Part shown: piece by piece, positions 8,706 to 17,458 of the stretch
How positions within the stretch are numbered: the stretch's first letter is position 1
Layout: every line of letters starts with the position of its first letter
NCBI RefSeq assembly: GCF_038622445.1
Contig: NZ_CP152019.1
Coordinates: forward strand, 434,001-498,000
DNA from: Sporosarcina sp. FSL K6-1522
GTDB taxonomy: Bacteria > Bacillota > Bacilli > Bacillales_A > Planococcaceae
DNA length: 64,000 nt
Direction: 5' to 3'
The notes under the pieces: model-generated
Told to the model about the DNA's origin: nothing
Databases searched by the model: none
What the model saw: only the letters and a program-made list of their open reading frames with translations
Translations under genes and position numbers: made by a program

Positions 8706-9924
8706 GGTTATCGTAATCGGTGCAGGTCCCGCGGGTTTATCCGCCGCCATTAGTATGGCAGAGCACGGAATAGAAGTTCTTGTACTCGACGAGTATATGA
8801 TTGCGGGTGGAAGATTATTAGGCCAACTCTATGAAGAGCCGAACGGCAATTGGTGGAATGGCATTAAAGAATCAAAAAGTTTATATGAACGCGCATTGAA
8901 ACTCGGTGTTCAAATTCAACTTCAAACGCCTGTATCTAATATCGAGAAGATTGATGACGAATGGGTGATTTATACAGAGTCCAAAACGTACTACACATCC
9001 CACTTATTACTTGCAACTGGTGCAGCAGAAGCACCTGTACCCGTACCTGGTTGGACACTACCAGGGGTTATGTCTGTCGGTGCAGCCCAAGTCATGACAA
9101 ATGTTCACCGTGTCAAACCCGGTGACAAAGGCGTCATTATCGGTGTAAACGTGCTGTCTTCTGCGATTGCCATGGAACTGAAAATCGCTGGAATCGATGT
9201 CGCTTGCATCACATTACCGAAAATGAGCAAAGTGACAGAGGAATCAGGTAATCCAATGGACGTCATGAATTCACTCTTGCACGTCTCCCACATGGCACCT
9301 TCCGCCTTCGTCAAACTCGGTAGTAAACTGATGACAAATGATTTCATGAAAAAAATGGGCATCACGTTCTTCCCTAAAAACGGCGTCAAAATGTGGGATA
9401 TCCCAATCATGCTACGCAAAGCCGTCATTGAGATTTACGGCGAACAACAAGTCGAAGGGGTTACCATCGCGACGATTACACCAACAGGTGAAGTCATTCC
9501 CGGAACTGAAGAAAAAATTAGTGCAGACTTCGTATGCATCGCAGGCGGCCTATATCCACTAGCCGAACTAGCCGCAGTCGCAGGCTGTCCGTTCTACCAT
9601 ATCGAAGAATTAGGCGGTTACGTTCCCCTTCATAACGAGCGCATGGAAACTGCAGTAGAAGGATTATACGTTGCGGGAAATATTACGGGAATCGAAGGTG
9701 CAAAAGTAGCCATTAGCCAAGGCATCACAGCAGGGCTATCGATTGCCCAAAACCGAGGCGGCCAAATTCAAGAACAACATATTCAAGCCGCGATACAAAA
9801 CATTCAAGAAACACGCGCAAATGCTTACATTCAATTCCATCCTTCCGTGCAAGCCGGAAAGCAAAAACTCCAAACATATTGGGAGCAGCATCTGAATACT
9901 ACGAAAAGCGCAGTTCATAGTTAA
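8698..9924 (+). CDS. FAD/NAD(P)-type flavoprotein subunit of the hydroxyproline dehydrogenase (HcnB-like)
   Basis: A 408-residue pyridine nucleotide-disulfide oxidoreductase-family flavoprotein. It has the N-terminal FAD motif KVIVIGAGPAGLSAAISM and a C-terminal GLYVAGNITGIEGAKVAISQG segment. HcnB-like subunits are usually some 50-70 residues longer because they carry a C-terminal BFD-like iron-sulfur domain. That domain is absent here and instead encoded by the small gene at 8101, so the complex appears to be split into four polypeptides with the divergently encoded DAO-family subunit. A GGAGGT lies seven bases before the ATG. A strong bidirectional terminator follows. Confidence 0.87.
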   Translation: MHKVIVIGAGPAGLSAAISMAEHGIEVLVLDEYMIAGGRLLGQLYEEPNGNWWNGIKESKSLYERALKLGVQIQLQTPVSNIEKIDDEWVIYTESKTYYTSHLLLATGAAEAPVPVPGWTLPGVMSVGAAQVMTNVHRVKPGDKGVIIGVNVLSSAIAMELKIAGIDVACITLPKMSKVTEESGNPMDVMNSLLHVSHMAPSAFVKLGSKLMTNDFMKKMGITFFPKNGVKMWDIPIMLRKAVIEIYGEQQVEGVTIATITPTGEVIPGTEEKISADFVCIAGGLYPLAELAAVAGCPFYHIEELGGYVPLHNERMETAVEGLYVAGNITGIEGAKVAISQGITAGLSIAQNRGGQIQEQHIQAAIQNIQETRANAYIQFHPSVQAGKQKLQTYWEQHLNTTKSAVHS

Positions 9925-9968
9925 TAAGAAAGAGCGATAAACCACTTGGGTTTATCGCTCTTTCTTAT
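9924..9968. terminator. Bidirectional intrinsic terminator
   Basis: A perfect 20-bp stem (9924-9943 with 9949-9968) around a five-base loop, its arms containing AAGAAAGAGCGATAAACC and its complement. It lies between convergent genes and has T-rich flanks on both strands. It can end the dehydrogenase operon from the left and the oligopeptide transporter operon from the right. Confidence 0.9.
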
Positions 9969-10005
9969 CGTAGGCGGGAGCGTCAACTCCTTAAGCCTTC
10001 ATTTC

Positions 10006-10983
10006 TCAGTTCTTTTCATTGTATAAATGGCAAGCAACCCAATGATTATCCCGTACTTCTTTCCACTCCGGCTTCACTTCCGAGCAAGTTGCAAATGCCT
10101 TTGCACATCGCGTACGGAAAGGACAACCACTTGGTGGAGATATCGGACTTGGCACATCACCTTGTAAAATAATGCGTTCACGGCTTCGTTCTGTTTTAGG
10201 GTTAGGCATCGGGATAGCCGACAACAAAGCTTCTGTATACGGATGAAGTGGATTTTCATACAAATCTGTCGCTGTTGCTAATTCCACCATATGCCCTAAA
10301 TACATCACACCGATGCGGTCACTAATATGTTTAACCATCGCTAAATCATGCGCAATGAATAAAATCGTCAAATCATGTGATAGTTGGAGATCTTTCAGCA
10401 AGTTAACAATTTGCGCTTGAATCGATACATCCAATGCAGATATTGGCTCATCCGCAATAATAAATTCAGGATTTAACGAAATGGCTCTAGCAATCCCAAT
10501 CCGTTGTCGTTGTCCTCCACTAAATTCATGCGGATAGCGATTTGCATGCTCTGCGTTCAAACCTACCGTTTCAAGCAACTGCTCAATATACGCATTCAAT
10601 TCCTTTTTAGGTACGAGCTTATGTGCCACTAGCCCGGCACTAATAGTCTCTCTAACACTCATTCTTGGGTTTAAAGAAGCATAGGGATCCTGAAAAATCA
10701 TTTGTACCTTTCTTCTAAACTCTAATAACTCTTTTTTACTTTGTTTTTTATTTACATTTTTCCCATTAAAGATAACTTCTCCTTCTGTCGGATCGTACAA
10801 CTGAATAATCGTTCTCCCCGTTGTCGATTTGCCACATCCGGACTCTCCAACTAACCCTAAAATTTCACCTTTATAAATATCGAACGTCAAACCATCAACA
10901 GCCTTCAAGGTTGTGCTGGTATTTAGCTGAAAATGCTTTTTTAACTGCTTGACTTCAAGCAACTTTTTTCTATCTGTTTGCAT
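10006..10983 (-). CDS. Oligopeptide ABC transporter ATPase (OppF-like)
   Basis: A 325-residue ATPase with Walker A GESGCGKS at 46-53, Q-loop IFQDPYASLNP, signature FSGGQRQR and Walker B FIIADEPISALD. The C-terminal oligopeptide extension includes HPYTEALLSAIP and a Cys-rich GCPFRTRC segment typical of OppD/DppD/OppF proteins. I chose ATG 10983, two bases beyond the stop of the OppD-like gene and preceded by GAGGG, over a longer reading starting at 11040. It is the last gene of the leftward transporter operon, facing the terminator at 9924-9968. Confidence 0.93.
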   Translation of the reverse strand: MQTDRKKLLEVKQLKKHFQLNTSTTLKAVDGLTFDIYKGEILGLVGESGCGKSTTGRTIIQLYDPTEGEVIFNGKNVNKKQSKKELLEFRRKVQMIFQDPYASLNPRMSVRETISAGLVAHKLVPKKELNAYIEQLLETVGLNAEHANRYPHEFSGGQRQRIGIARAISLNPEFIIADEPISALDVSIQAQIVNLLKDLQLSHDLTILFIAHDLAMVKHISDRIGVMYLGHMVELATATDLYENPLHPYTEALLSAIPMPNPKTERSRERIILQGDVPSPISPPSGCPFRTRCAKAFATCSEVKPEWKEVRDNHWVACHLYNEKN

Positions 10984-10984
10984 A

Positions 10985-12004
10985 TTATCCCTCAATTCTC
11001 GCGGTTTCAGGAATTTCAACGACTGGAGAGCGCTCATCAAGTAACCAACAAGCCGTTTTCAATGTTTCGGTTGTTGCGACGACTTCAGGGTGCTCATGTA
11101 CACAAATACGCATAACATACGGGCACCTCGGTGCAAACGGACATCCTTTTGGTGGGTTGGCCATATTTTGCGGAGTCCCTTCAATCGCAATGAGTCGCTC
11201 CCCCTCCCGATCCAGTCGTGGAACCGATGATAATAATCCCCATGTGTATGGGTGTTTAGGTTGATAAAAAATCTCATCAACCGTCCCCGCCTCAACTACT
11301 TTCCCACCGTACATCACGGCAACTCGGTGTGCCATATTGGCAACAATACCCAAATCATGTGTAATAATAATAATAGCCATATTCAACTTCTCTTGTAAGT
11401 CTTTTAACAAACTCATAATTTGTGCTTGAATCGTTACGTCTAAAGCAGTAGTCGGCTCATCTGCAATTAAAATTTTAGGATTACATGCTAAAGCGATTGC
11501 AATCATCACACGTTGGCGCATCCCACCCGAAAACTCATGCGGATATTGCTGAATGCGCTTTTCTGGATTGGGAATACCGACTAAATGGAGCAATTCTTTT
11601 GCCCGATTATAGGCTTCCTCTTTGCTCACTTGCTCATGTTTCATAATCGATTCTGCAATTTGCCTACCAATTTTCAGCGTTGGATTTAAAGAGCTCATCG
11701 GATCCTGAAAGATCATACTAATCTCTTTTCCACGAATCGTATTCAATTGCTTTTCCGTTTTTTCCAATAAATCTTCACCTTTGTAAAGAATCGTTCCTTC
11801 CTTAATGCGTCCTGGCGGTTGGGGAATTAGTTTCATAATCGCCTGCGCCGTTACGCTTTTACCTGATCCGGATTCCCCAACAATCGCTAGTGTCTCTTTT
11901 TCCCGTAGATCGAATTCTACATTACGAACTGCTTGAACCTCTGCGCCATCTGTTAGAAATGAGACGACTAACTGTTGTACACTTAACAGAACATCCTTTT
12001 CCAC
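10985..12004 (-). CDS. Oligopeptide ABC transporter ATPase (OppD-like)
   Basis: A 339-residue ATPase with Walker A GESGSGKS at 43-50, [12 protein letters not shown]-loop, FSGGMRQR signature, [12 protein letters not shown]alker B and the H-loop ITHDLG. The oligopeptide-family C-terminal segment [13 protein letters not shown] and the GCPFAPRC motif are present. It pairs with the OppF-like ATPase as the heterodimeric motor of a peptide importer. The gene lies 13 bases downstream of the second permease gene and immediately upstream of the OppF-like gene. Confidence 0.93.
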   Translation of the reverse strand: MEKDVLLSVQQLVVSFLTDGAEVQAVRNVEFDLREKETLAIVGESGSGKSVTAQAIMKLIPQPPGRIKEGTILYKGEDLLEKTEKQLNTIRGKEISMIFQDPMSSLNPTLKIGRQIAESIMKHEQVSKEEAYNRAKELLHLVGIPNPEKRIQQYPHEFSGGMRQRVMIAIALACNPKILIADEPTTALDVTIQAQIMSLLKDLQEKLNMAIIIITHDLGIVANMAHRVAVMYGGKVVEAGTVDEIFYQPKHPYTWGLLSSVPRLDREGERLIAIEGTPQNMANPPKGCPFAPRCPYVMRICVHEHPEVVATTETLKTACWLLDERSPVVEIPETARIEG

Positions 12005-12017
12005 TCTATCGTCTCCT

Positions 12018-13046
12018 TTATTGTTTCATTTTCGGATCGAGCGCATCGCGTAATCCATCACCAAGCAAATTAAAATTAACGAGTAATAAACTAATGATTA
12101 AGCTTGGAAACAGTACTAAGTACGGGTAGATTTGAAGTGACTCAAATCCATCATTAATAACTGTACCAAGTGAGGCCATTGGAGCTGGTAAACCGAGCCC
12201 AATAAAACTTAAAAAGGCTTCAAAAAAAATAGCGCCTGGAATGGTAAACATCGTTGTAATAATAATTTGAGCCATCGAATTTGGTAAAATATCTTTTATT
12301 AATATCGTAGAATTTGATAACCCTAATGTTTTGGAAGCTAGTACATACTCCATATTTCTTAGCTTCAATACCTGCCCCCTAATCACCCTCGCCATACTGA
12401 CCCACCCGGTCAAAACAATGGCTATAATAATAGACAGCAACCCTGGTTTCAAAACAATAATTGCTAGAATAATAATAACGAGATTCGGTATTCCAACGAG
12501 CACCTCAATAATACGCTGCATAATATTATCGGTTCGTCCCCCGAAATAACCCGAAATCCCTCCATACGTTACACCGACACACACATCAATGATGGACGCA
12601 ATAAAAGCAATGAGCAAAGAAATTCGTGTACCATACCAAACCCTTGTCCATTGGTCACGTCCAAATTGATCCGTACCAAACCAAAAAGCTTCTTCCACAC
12701 CCATCAATTCATATTGATCCACCCCATCGGCATAGCCATCGAATGGCAACCAATGAATGTCGGCAAGCGCCGGAATTTTAGGCGGCAAAAATGCGCGCGT
12801 CACGTCTTGATCTTTATATGTGTAACTAGTCATCGCGGGGCCGACTAAAGACATCACCACAAGAAACAAAATACTAATCAGGCTAAACATCGCCCATTTA
12901 TTTTTCAATAACGTTTTAGCTGCTTTTTTCCAATAACCATCTACTTTTTTGTCCGCATGAATATCCTCATGTATCTCGTCATGGTAGTTTACATGCCCAA
13001 AGAGATTTTCATGTGCCTTTTTAGGTGCCTCTTTCTGTATAGTCAT
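12018..13046 (-). CDS. Oligopeptide ABC transporter permease (OppC-like)
   Basis: A 342-residue membrane protein with a long cytoplasmic N-terminus of about 50 residues, a first membrane helix near residues 53-75, then a large outside loop and five further helices. The cytoplasmic EAA-like loop ASKTLGLSNSTILIKDILPN contacts the ATPases. This layout is that of OppC/DppC permeases. It overlaps the OppB-like gene by four bases. The outside loop is rich in acidic and aromatic residues, as usual for the family. Confidence 0.92.
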   Translation of the reverse strand: MTIQKEAPKKAHENLFGHVNYHDEIHEDIHADKKVDGYWKKAAKTLLKNKWAMFSLISILFLVVMSLVGPAMTSYTYKDQDVTRAFLPPKIPALADIHWLPFDGYADGVDQYELMGVEEAFWFGTDQFGRDQWTRVWYGTRISLLIAFIASIIDVCVGVTYGGISGYFGGRTDNIMQRIIEVLVGIPNLVIIILAIIVLKPGLLSIIIAIVLTGWVSMARVIRGQVLKLRNMEYVLASKTLGLSNSTILIKDILPNSMAQIIITTMFTIPGAIFFEAFLSFIGLGLPAPMASLGTVINDGFESLQIYPYLVLFPSLIISLLLVNFNLLGDGLRDALDPKMKQ

Positions 13047-13978
13047 TTTTCTCCCCCTAACTTAATCCGCGGATCGACGACACCGTATAAAAGGTCTACG
13101 ATGAAAACAATGGCAATGAATAATGCAGAATAAAGAAGTGTTAAGCCCATAATCATCGGGTAATCGTTCGTTGTAATGGATACGACAAACTGCTCTCCAA
13201 TGCCAGGAATCGAAAAGATTTTTTCAATGACTAGAGAACCTGTTAAAATAGCAATCGTCAAAGGCCCTAACATTGTAATAACAGGTATGAGCGTATTTTT
13301 CAGCGCATGCTTCACAATAATCGTACCTTTGGATAGCCCTTTTGCCCTTGCCGTTTTAATGTAGTCTTGATTCAACACTTCCAACATTTCCATCCGTATG
13401 TATCGTGCGATTGTCGATATGACGACAAAAGAAAGCGCTAAGGCAGGCAGTACATGATGCTTCCAATCACCCCAATACGCCACTGGTAGCCATTCTAATT
13501 TCACAGCGAAAAAATATTGCATAAATCCTGCAAAGACAAAAGACGGAACAGAAATACCAATTACTGATATGACTGTCGTCCCGTAATCCCAAAATGTATG
13601 ATGTTTAATACCGGAAAAAATCCCTAACAGCAAACCAACAATAATACCGATAAACAATGCCTCCATCCCCAAAATAAAAGATGGCTGCATCCGATCAATG
13701 ATAATATCCGTTACGCCTTGATTCTTAAACTGGAAAGACATCCCTAAATCGCCCTTAAAGAAATCAAGTACATAATGATAAAATTGCACGGAAATAGGAT
13801 CATTTAATCGATAATGTTCTTGCAACATTTCCAATTGTTGTGCCGTTAACTTATCCTGGTTTTTAAACGGGGAGCCCGGTAGTAATTTCATCGTGACAAA
13901 TGTAATCGCCATGACTAAAAAAAACGTGACGAACATATAAAATACACGCTGAAACAAATAACTTTTAATAATTCGCAT
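13043..13978 (-). CDS. Oligopeptide ABC transporter permease (OppB-like)
   Basis: A 311-residue permease with the usual OppB layout: an N-terminal helix (MRIIKSYLFQRVFYMFVTFF), a long external segment with PGSPFKNQDKL, and five more helices. The cytoplasmic loop YIKTARAKGLSKGTIIVKHA matches the EAA loop. The start is ATG 13978 behind AGAGGAG. A longer in-frame reading to 14041 is rejected because it would start inside the sigma-54 promoter at 14030-14045. It is the first gene of the leftward transporter operon. Confidence 0.92.
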   Translation of the reverse strand: MRIIKSYLFQRVFYMFVTFFLVMAITFVTMKLLPGSPFKNQDKLTAQQLEMLQEHYRLNDPISVQFYHYVLDFFKGDLGMSFQFKNQGVTDIIIDRMQPSFILGMEALFIGIIVGLLLGIFSGIKHHTFWDYGTTVISVIGISVPSFVFAGFMQYFFAVKLEWLPVAYWGDWKHHVLPALALSFVVISTIARYIRMEMLEVLNQDYIKTARAKGLSKGTIIVKHALKNTLIPVITMLGPLTIAILTGSLVIEKIFSIPGIGEQFVVSITTNDYPMIMGLTLLYSALFIAIVFIVDLLYGVVDPRIKLGGEK

Positions 13979-14029
13979 CACACATCTCCTCTTTTCTACA
14001 AATCTACTCAGCACCATTATCAAATTAGT

Positions 14030-14045
14030 TGCAATTTTCATGCCA
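14030..14045 (-). promoter_or_regulatory. Sigma-54 (-24/-12) promoter of the oligopeptide permease/ATPase operon
   Basis: On the minus strand the sequence is TGGCATGAAAATTGCA: one base differs from TGGCAC-N5-TTGCA and the GG/GC spacing is exact. It lies 52 bases before the ATG of the OppB-like gene. Together with the divergent promoter at 14241 it brackets a 200-base control region. Confidence 0.88.
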
Positions 14046-14240
14046 ATAATATGACCATTAACGATGGAATATCTGTCTAATATTTCGACAGTACTGTAAA
14101 AATAATTGACTTAATAGATAATATTCTTTCTTTTTTGACACTATTGTGTTAGTAATTTGTCCGGCGCATATTCGCTCCAAATTTCTTCATTCCCTTAAAA
14201 CCGTCATTAGTTCCTACGAATTAGGAATTGTCTGAAATTA
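14046..14240. promoter_or_regulatory. Divergent control region between two sigma-54 promoters
   Basis: This AT-rich stretch separates the transporter operon promoter from the binding-protein promoter and holds no gene. It contains three inverted repeats that could bind an activator: CTGTC-N9-GACAG near 14071, an imperfect TGACAC-N4-GTGTTA near 14138, and TTCCTA-N5-TAGGAA at 14211-14227, which ends 14 bases before the -24 element on the right. Which of these, if any, is the enhancer site cannot be decided by eye. Confidence 0.5.
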
Positions 14241-14256
14241 TGGCATGTAAGTTGCA
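14241..14256 (+). promoter_or_regulatory. Sigma-54 (-24/-12) promoter of the oligopeptide-binding protein gene
   Basis: The sequence TGGCATGTAAGTTGCA has one mismatch to TGGCAC-N5-TTGCA and correct GG/GC spacing. It lies 41 bases before the ATG of the binding-protein gene, almost the same distance as at the catabolic operon. It carries the same T-for-C change as the divergent promoter at 14030. Confidence 0.88.
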
Positions 14257-14296
14257 TATATCCTATAAATGTAGGTACTTATATTAAGGAGGGGTT

Positions 14297-15991
14297 ATGA
14301 TGAATGCTCGTAAGAGAAATTATTTCTTTATACTCGTGCTAGCTTTTACACTACTATTAGCAGCTTGTAGTGACGACGGTGGTAAAGAAAAAGAAAATGG
14401 AGATGCAAAACCAGATGGGAATAAAGACAGTGGAGGAACAACAGAGCAGACGTTAAATTTATCGGGAACTGCTGATTTCACTTCACTCGATATTCACCAC
14501 GCTTCAGACGCACCTTCATTTGACGCACTTTATCAAATCGGAGCAGGTTTTATGACATTTGATAAAGATGGGAACTTTATACCAGACTTAGCTTCTGAAG
14601 AACCAACAACAAATGATGATTTAACAGTGTACACATTTACCATTCGTGATGATGCGAAATGGTCAAACGACGAACCTGTTACAGCAGATGATTTCGTATA
14701 CTCATGGAAACGAGCAGTGAATCCAGATACGGCTTCTGAGTATTCCTTCATTTTTGAGTCTGCTTCCATTTTAAACGCAGCGAACATTCTGAATCCGGAT
14801 AGCGATTTGCATGGAAAAGTAGATGAATTAGGGATTAAAGCTTTGGACGAAAAAACAGTTGAAGTTACATTGGAAAAACCGACACCTTATTTTGTTAGTT
14901 TAATGACTTTCCCGCCATTTTACCCTTTAAACGAAGCATTTGTTGAAAAGGCAGGCGATCAGTATGCAACAAATGTAGAACAATTATTATTCAACGGACC
15001 GTTCAAATTGGCGGAATGGAAAATGGGCGATGGATGGACTTTCGAGAAAAACGAAACATACTGGAATGCAGAAGATGTCAAGTTGGACACAGTTCAGTAT
15101 AAATTGGTACAAGATGCCGCAACGCGTGTAAACCTATACAAAACAGGACAGCTTGATTTAGCAGAGGTAAATGCTCAATTCATTACACAATTTAAAGACA
15201 GTGAAGAGCTAATTACAGGCGAATTAATGTCCGACATGAAGTTTATGCGTCTCAATAATCAGCATGAAGCTCTGGCAAACCAAAATATTCGCAGTGCTAT
15301 CTACAACGCTTTTGATCGCGAAAAAATGATTGACTCATTGTTAAAGAATGGTGCAAAACCTGCGCGTTATGTTGTACCAAGCGAATGGGCTTTCGATGAA
15401 AACGGTGCTGATTTCCGAGATAAATATCCACAGATCAACGACAAAACTGTCGAAGAAGCACAAGAGCTTTGGAAAAAGGGATTGGAAGAGATTGGAAAGA
15501 CAGAAGTGAGTATCGATATTATGTTTGGGGAAAGCGACACGAACGAAAAAATCGTTACGTACTTGCAAGCGCAGTTGGAAGGTAACTTACCAGGGTTAAC
15601 TATTAACCTAGACAAGCAACCATACGGCCAACACTTGAAATTAGAAGGCGAGCAAAAATATGATATTTCTTATTGGGGATGGCTGCCTGATTTCCTTGAT
15701 CCAATTACCTATTTAGATATTTGGATTACGGATGGACCTTTTAACCGTACAGGTTTCTCTAGTCCCGAATATGACGGCATGATTGAAAAAGCAAATACAC
15801 TAGGTAATGACCCAGCAGCACGATGGGCAGTATTACAAGATGCAGAGAAGGTTTTATTTGAAAATGCTTCCCTCGTACCTATTTTCCAAAATGCACGTTC
15901 ATATGTGCAAAAGACATACGTTAAAGATTTAATCCCAAGAAACTATGGCCCAACATATGATTATCGTTATGCCTATATTGAGAACAAATAA
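14297..15991 (+). CDS. Oligopeptide-binding lipoprotein (OppA-like)
   Basis: A 564-residue extracellular solute-binding protein of family 5. The N-terminus has a positively charged start, a hydrophobic segment and a lipobox LLLAAC, then an acidic, Gly-rich linker, so it is a membrane-anchored lipoprotein. DDFVYSWKRAVNPDTASEY and LFNGPFKLAEWK are typical OppA-type segments. It delivers peptides to the permease encoded divergently. AAGGAGGGG precedes the start; ATG 14297 and ATG 14300 are both possible. Shared sigma-54 control with hydroxyproline catabolism suggests that hydroxyproline-containing peptides are the substrate (inference). Confidence 0.93.
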   Translation: MMNARKRNYFFILVLAFTLLLAACSDDGGKEKENGDAKPDGNKDSGGTTEQTLNLSGTADFTSLDIHHASDAPSFDALYQIGAGFMTFDKDGNFIPDLASEEPTTNDDLTVYTFTIRDDAKWSNDEPVTADDFVYSWKRAVNPDTASEYSFIFESASILNAANILNPDSDLHGKVDELGIKALDEKTVEVTLEKPTPYFVSLMTFPPFYPLNEAFVEKAGDQYATNVEQLLFNGPFKLAEWKMGDGWTFEKNETYWNAEDVKLDTVQYKLVQDAATRVNLYKTGQLDLAEVNAQFITQFKDSEELITGELMSDMKFMRLNNQHEALANQNIRSAIYNAFDREKMIDSLLKNGAKPARYVVPSEWAFDENGADFRDKYPQINDKTVEEAQELWKKGLEEIGKTEVSIDIMFGESDTNEKIVTYLQAQLEGNLPGLTINLDKQPYGQHLKLEGEQKYDISYWGWLPDFLDPITYLDIWITDGPFNRTGFSSPEYDGMIEKANTLGNDPAARWAVLQDAEKVLFENASLVPIFQNARSYVQKTYVKDLIPRNYGPTYDYRYAYIENK

Positions 15992-15999
15992 ATGGATTA

Positions 16000-16023
16000 A
16001 AGTGCCCTTGTAAGAGGGCACTT
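16000..16023 (+). terminator. Intrinsic terminator after the oligopeptide-binding protein gene
   Basis: A nine-base-pair stem, AAGTGCCCT with AGGGCACTT, around a six-base loop and followed by a T-rich run, starting nine bases after the stop codon. It may be partly leaky toward the small membrane protein gene downstream. Confidence 0.85.
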
Positions 16024-16049
16024 TTTCTTCAATGAAGGGAGAATAAGTC

Positions 16050-16388
16050 ATGCACAAAAAGTGGATTATATTCGTCTGTAACTGTGTACTCATCATTTTA
16101 TTATTTTTCACATTAAACGAAGGCGTTGGATTAACGAAATGGATCAATGCCATGTTTTATATAACTATTTTAAATATGGTGTTGTTTTTATACTTATTTA
16201 TTGTAAAAGGAAAGTTTTTTGATGGCATCATGCATAGTTTCCAGCAAATCTTAGGACAACAATATGCAAGTAATAGGCGATTACCTTCTGAAACCGTGAA
16301 TATTTTTACATATGAAATCATTAAGTTCAATTTCTTTGCATTGGCAGGCGCTCTATTCGTTATACATATTGTGTATTTTGTTGGATGA
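16050..16388 (+). CDS. Small membrane protein, DUF3899-like
   Basis: A 112-residue protein with three hydrophobic segments (about residues 5-24, 32-53 and 92-111) and a basic middle loop. GAAGGGAG precedes the ATG. I recognise it as similar to DUF3899 proteins, which in Bacillales often sit beside oligopeptide-binding protein genes. The function is unknown. It lies downstream of the terminator at 16000-16023, so it may depend on read-through or have its own promoter. Confidence 0.7.
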   Translation: MHKKWIIFVCNCVLIILLFFTLNEGVGLTKWINAMFYITILNMVLFLYLFIVKGKFFDGIMHSFQQILGQQYASNRRLPSETVNIFTYEIIKFNFFALAGALFVIHIVYFVG

Positions 16389-16517
16389 CTGATTACAATG
16401 AGCCAAGTTGATGGGAGATGCTTTGTATTTTCACTGAACGATTTCTGGTCCATTCTCGGTCATGATTCATGACAGCTTTAGGGGAGGTATCAAATGCAAT
16501 TCCTCCTGTTCGAAGAG

Positions 16518-16560
16518 CGAGTATGTCTAAAAATGACTGTGTCATTTCTAGACATACTCG
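16518..16560 (+). terminator. Long hairpin followed by T run, probable terminator
   Basis: Two 20-base arms (16518-16537 and 16541-16560) pair with a single mismatch around a three-base loop and are followed by TTTT. The arms contain CGAGTATGTCTA and its complement. It could end transcription coming from the small membrane protein gene. Confidence 0.75.
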
Positions 16561-16669
16561 TTTTCATAATGCTATTGCGAAACAGTACCTGTCACGTCCC
16601 TCCAATCGATCAGTGAAAAATACGGTTGCTTGGAAAGAAAAGAATCGATGGCTTTCTATAAGGATTGTA

Positions 16670-16697
16670 AGTGCCCGAAGATACAATTTCGGGCACT
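16670..16697 (+). terminator. Hairpin, possible second terminator
   Basis: AGTGCCCGAA pairs with TTCGGGCACT over an eight-base loop, followed by CTTGT, a weak T tract. Its arms share the AGTGCCC core with the terminator at 16000-16023. Confidence 0.5.
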
Positions 16698-16931
16698 CTT
16701 GTACATTGAACAGCGCATCCCTTCTTTACTTGTAGCAAGGCTTAGACTTCTTAATATAGAAAATCTATTAAAGAGTGAAGCTTCCTACAATAACAGCAGG
16801 AAAGACCATTACAAAGGCTTCAGCGGTCAAAATTGTATCATTGGCCGCCACTCTACGTAATGAGTCAGCTATTCTTTCTTCCCACAAAGTATTTGCACTT
16901 TATTTACTTGAGATTTTGGAGTGCCACGGAT

Positions 16932-17030
16932 GAGCAATCGCGATACGATTATTGAGAAACGTGTTTAGGGATGTGACGAAGTCACATCCCTAAACATAGA
17001 AACACCCCGATAATCGTATAGAAATTGCTC
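16932..17030. repeat. Nested long inverted repeat (cruciform-like)
   Basis: The core is a perfect 15-bp stem (16963-16977 with 16981-16995) around the triplet GAA. Farther out, ATACGATTAT (16943-16952) pairs with ATAATCGTAT (17010-17019), and GAGCAAT (16932-16938) pairs with ATTGCTC (17024-17030). The unpaired segments between arms differ in length. No coding sequence lies inside. It resembles a small non-autonomous element or an over-long terminator. Confidence 0.7.
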
Positions 17031-17139
17031 GAGCCAAAGCATCCGAAAGTAAATGTGTACAGAGTGCCAATGTATAGTTTAGTTATTTTTAGCCAATCAA
17101 CAGACGTGAATTGAAGAGTCTCTATAAGAATGCAAAGTA

Positions 17140-17174
17140 AAAGAGCGGTAAACCACTTGGGGATACCGCTCTTT
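17140..17174. terminator. Intrinsic terminator downstream of the cyclodeaminase remnant
   Basis: AAAGAGCGGTA pairs with TACCGCTCTTT around an inner AAACCACTTGGGG that resembles the loop of the terminator at 9924-9968. In the minus direction it follows the remnant gene's stop codon by about 15 bases and probably served it. Confidence 0.75.
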
Positions 17175-17189
17175 CCTATTGGCTTACAC

Positions 17190-17290
17190 TTACAATTCCA
17201 CCTGAACGCCAGCTTTAGTAGCCACAACCTTCTCATACAAATATTTCGCTACGACGATATCCGCAATCGCAAGGCCTACTGATTCAAATA
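17190..17290 (-). pseudogene. 3' fragment of a second ornithine cyclodeaminase-family gene
   Basis: The last 32 or so codons, ending in a TAA at 17190-17192, read ESVGLAIADIVVAKYLYEK and a TKAGVQVEL end. The intact gene at 24298 ends in nearly the same way. By hand count the nucleotide match runs about 101 bases with seven differences, then stops abruptly at about 17290. There is no start or upstream coding part. It is a remnant of a duplicated gene or of a rearrangement that removed the rest. Confidence 0.85.
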
Positions 17291-17458
17291 TCTTTCACCC
17301 AATAAGCCGTTTGTTTATCATTAAGATTAACCATAGAGTATTGATAATCAGATTAGTTTTCATTAAAGCATTAATGAAAAATCGATGTTTCTTACTACTG
17401 GAAGTAGCGCTCCTTCAGCAAACCCTAGTATAACGATATATTAAACAAAATAACATTC

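Noticed and set aside
16388..16546. A 50-codon minus-strand frame overlapping the hairpin at 16518-16560
   Set aside because: It has no ribosome binding site, no recognised family, and its start lies in a terminator-like stem.
16469..16860. Plus-strand frames of 76-88 codons in the gene-poor region
   Set aside because: They overlap each other in different frames, contain two hairpins and show no family features or proper start signals.
17291..17458. Remnant of a transporter gene next to the cyclodeaminase fragment
   Set aside because: A short minus-strand stretch reads like a membrane segment, but it is too short and interrupted to assign to any family.
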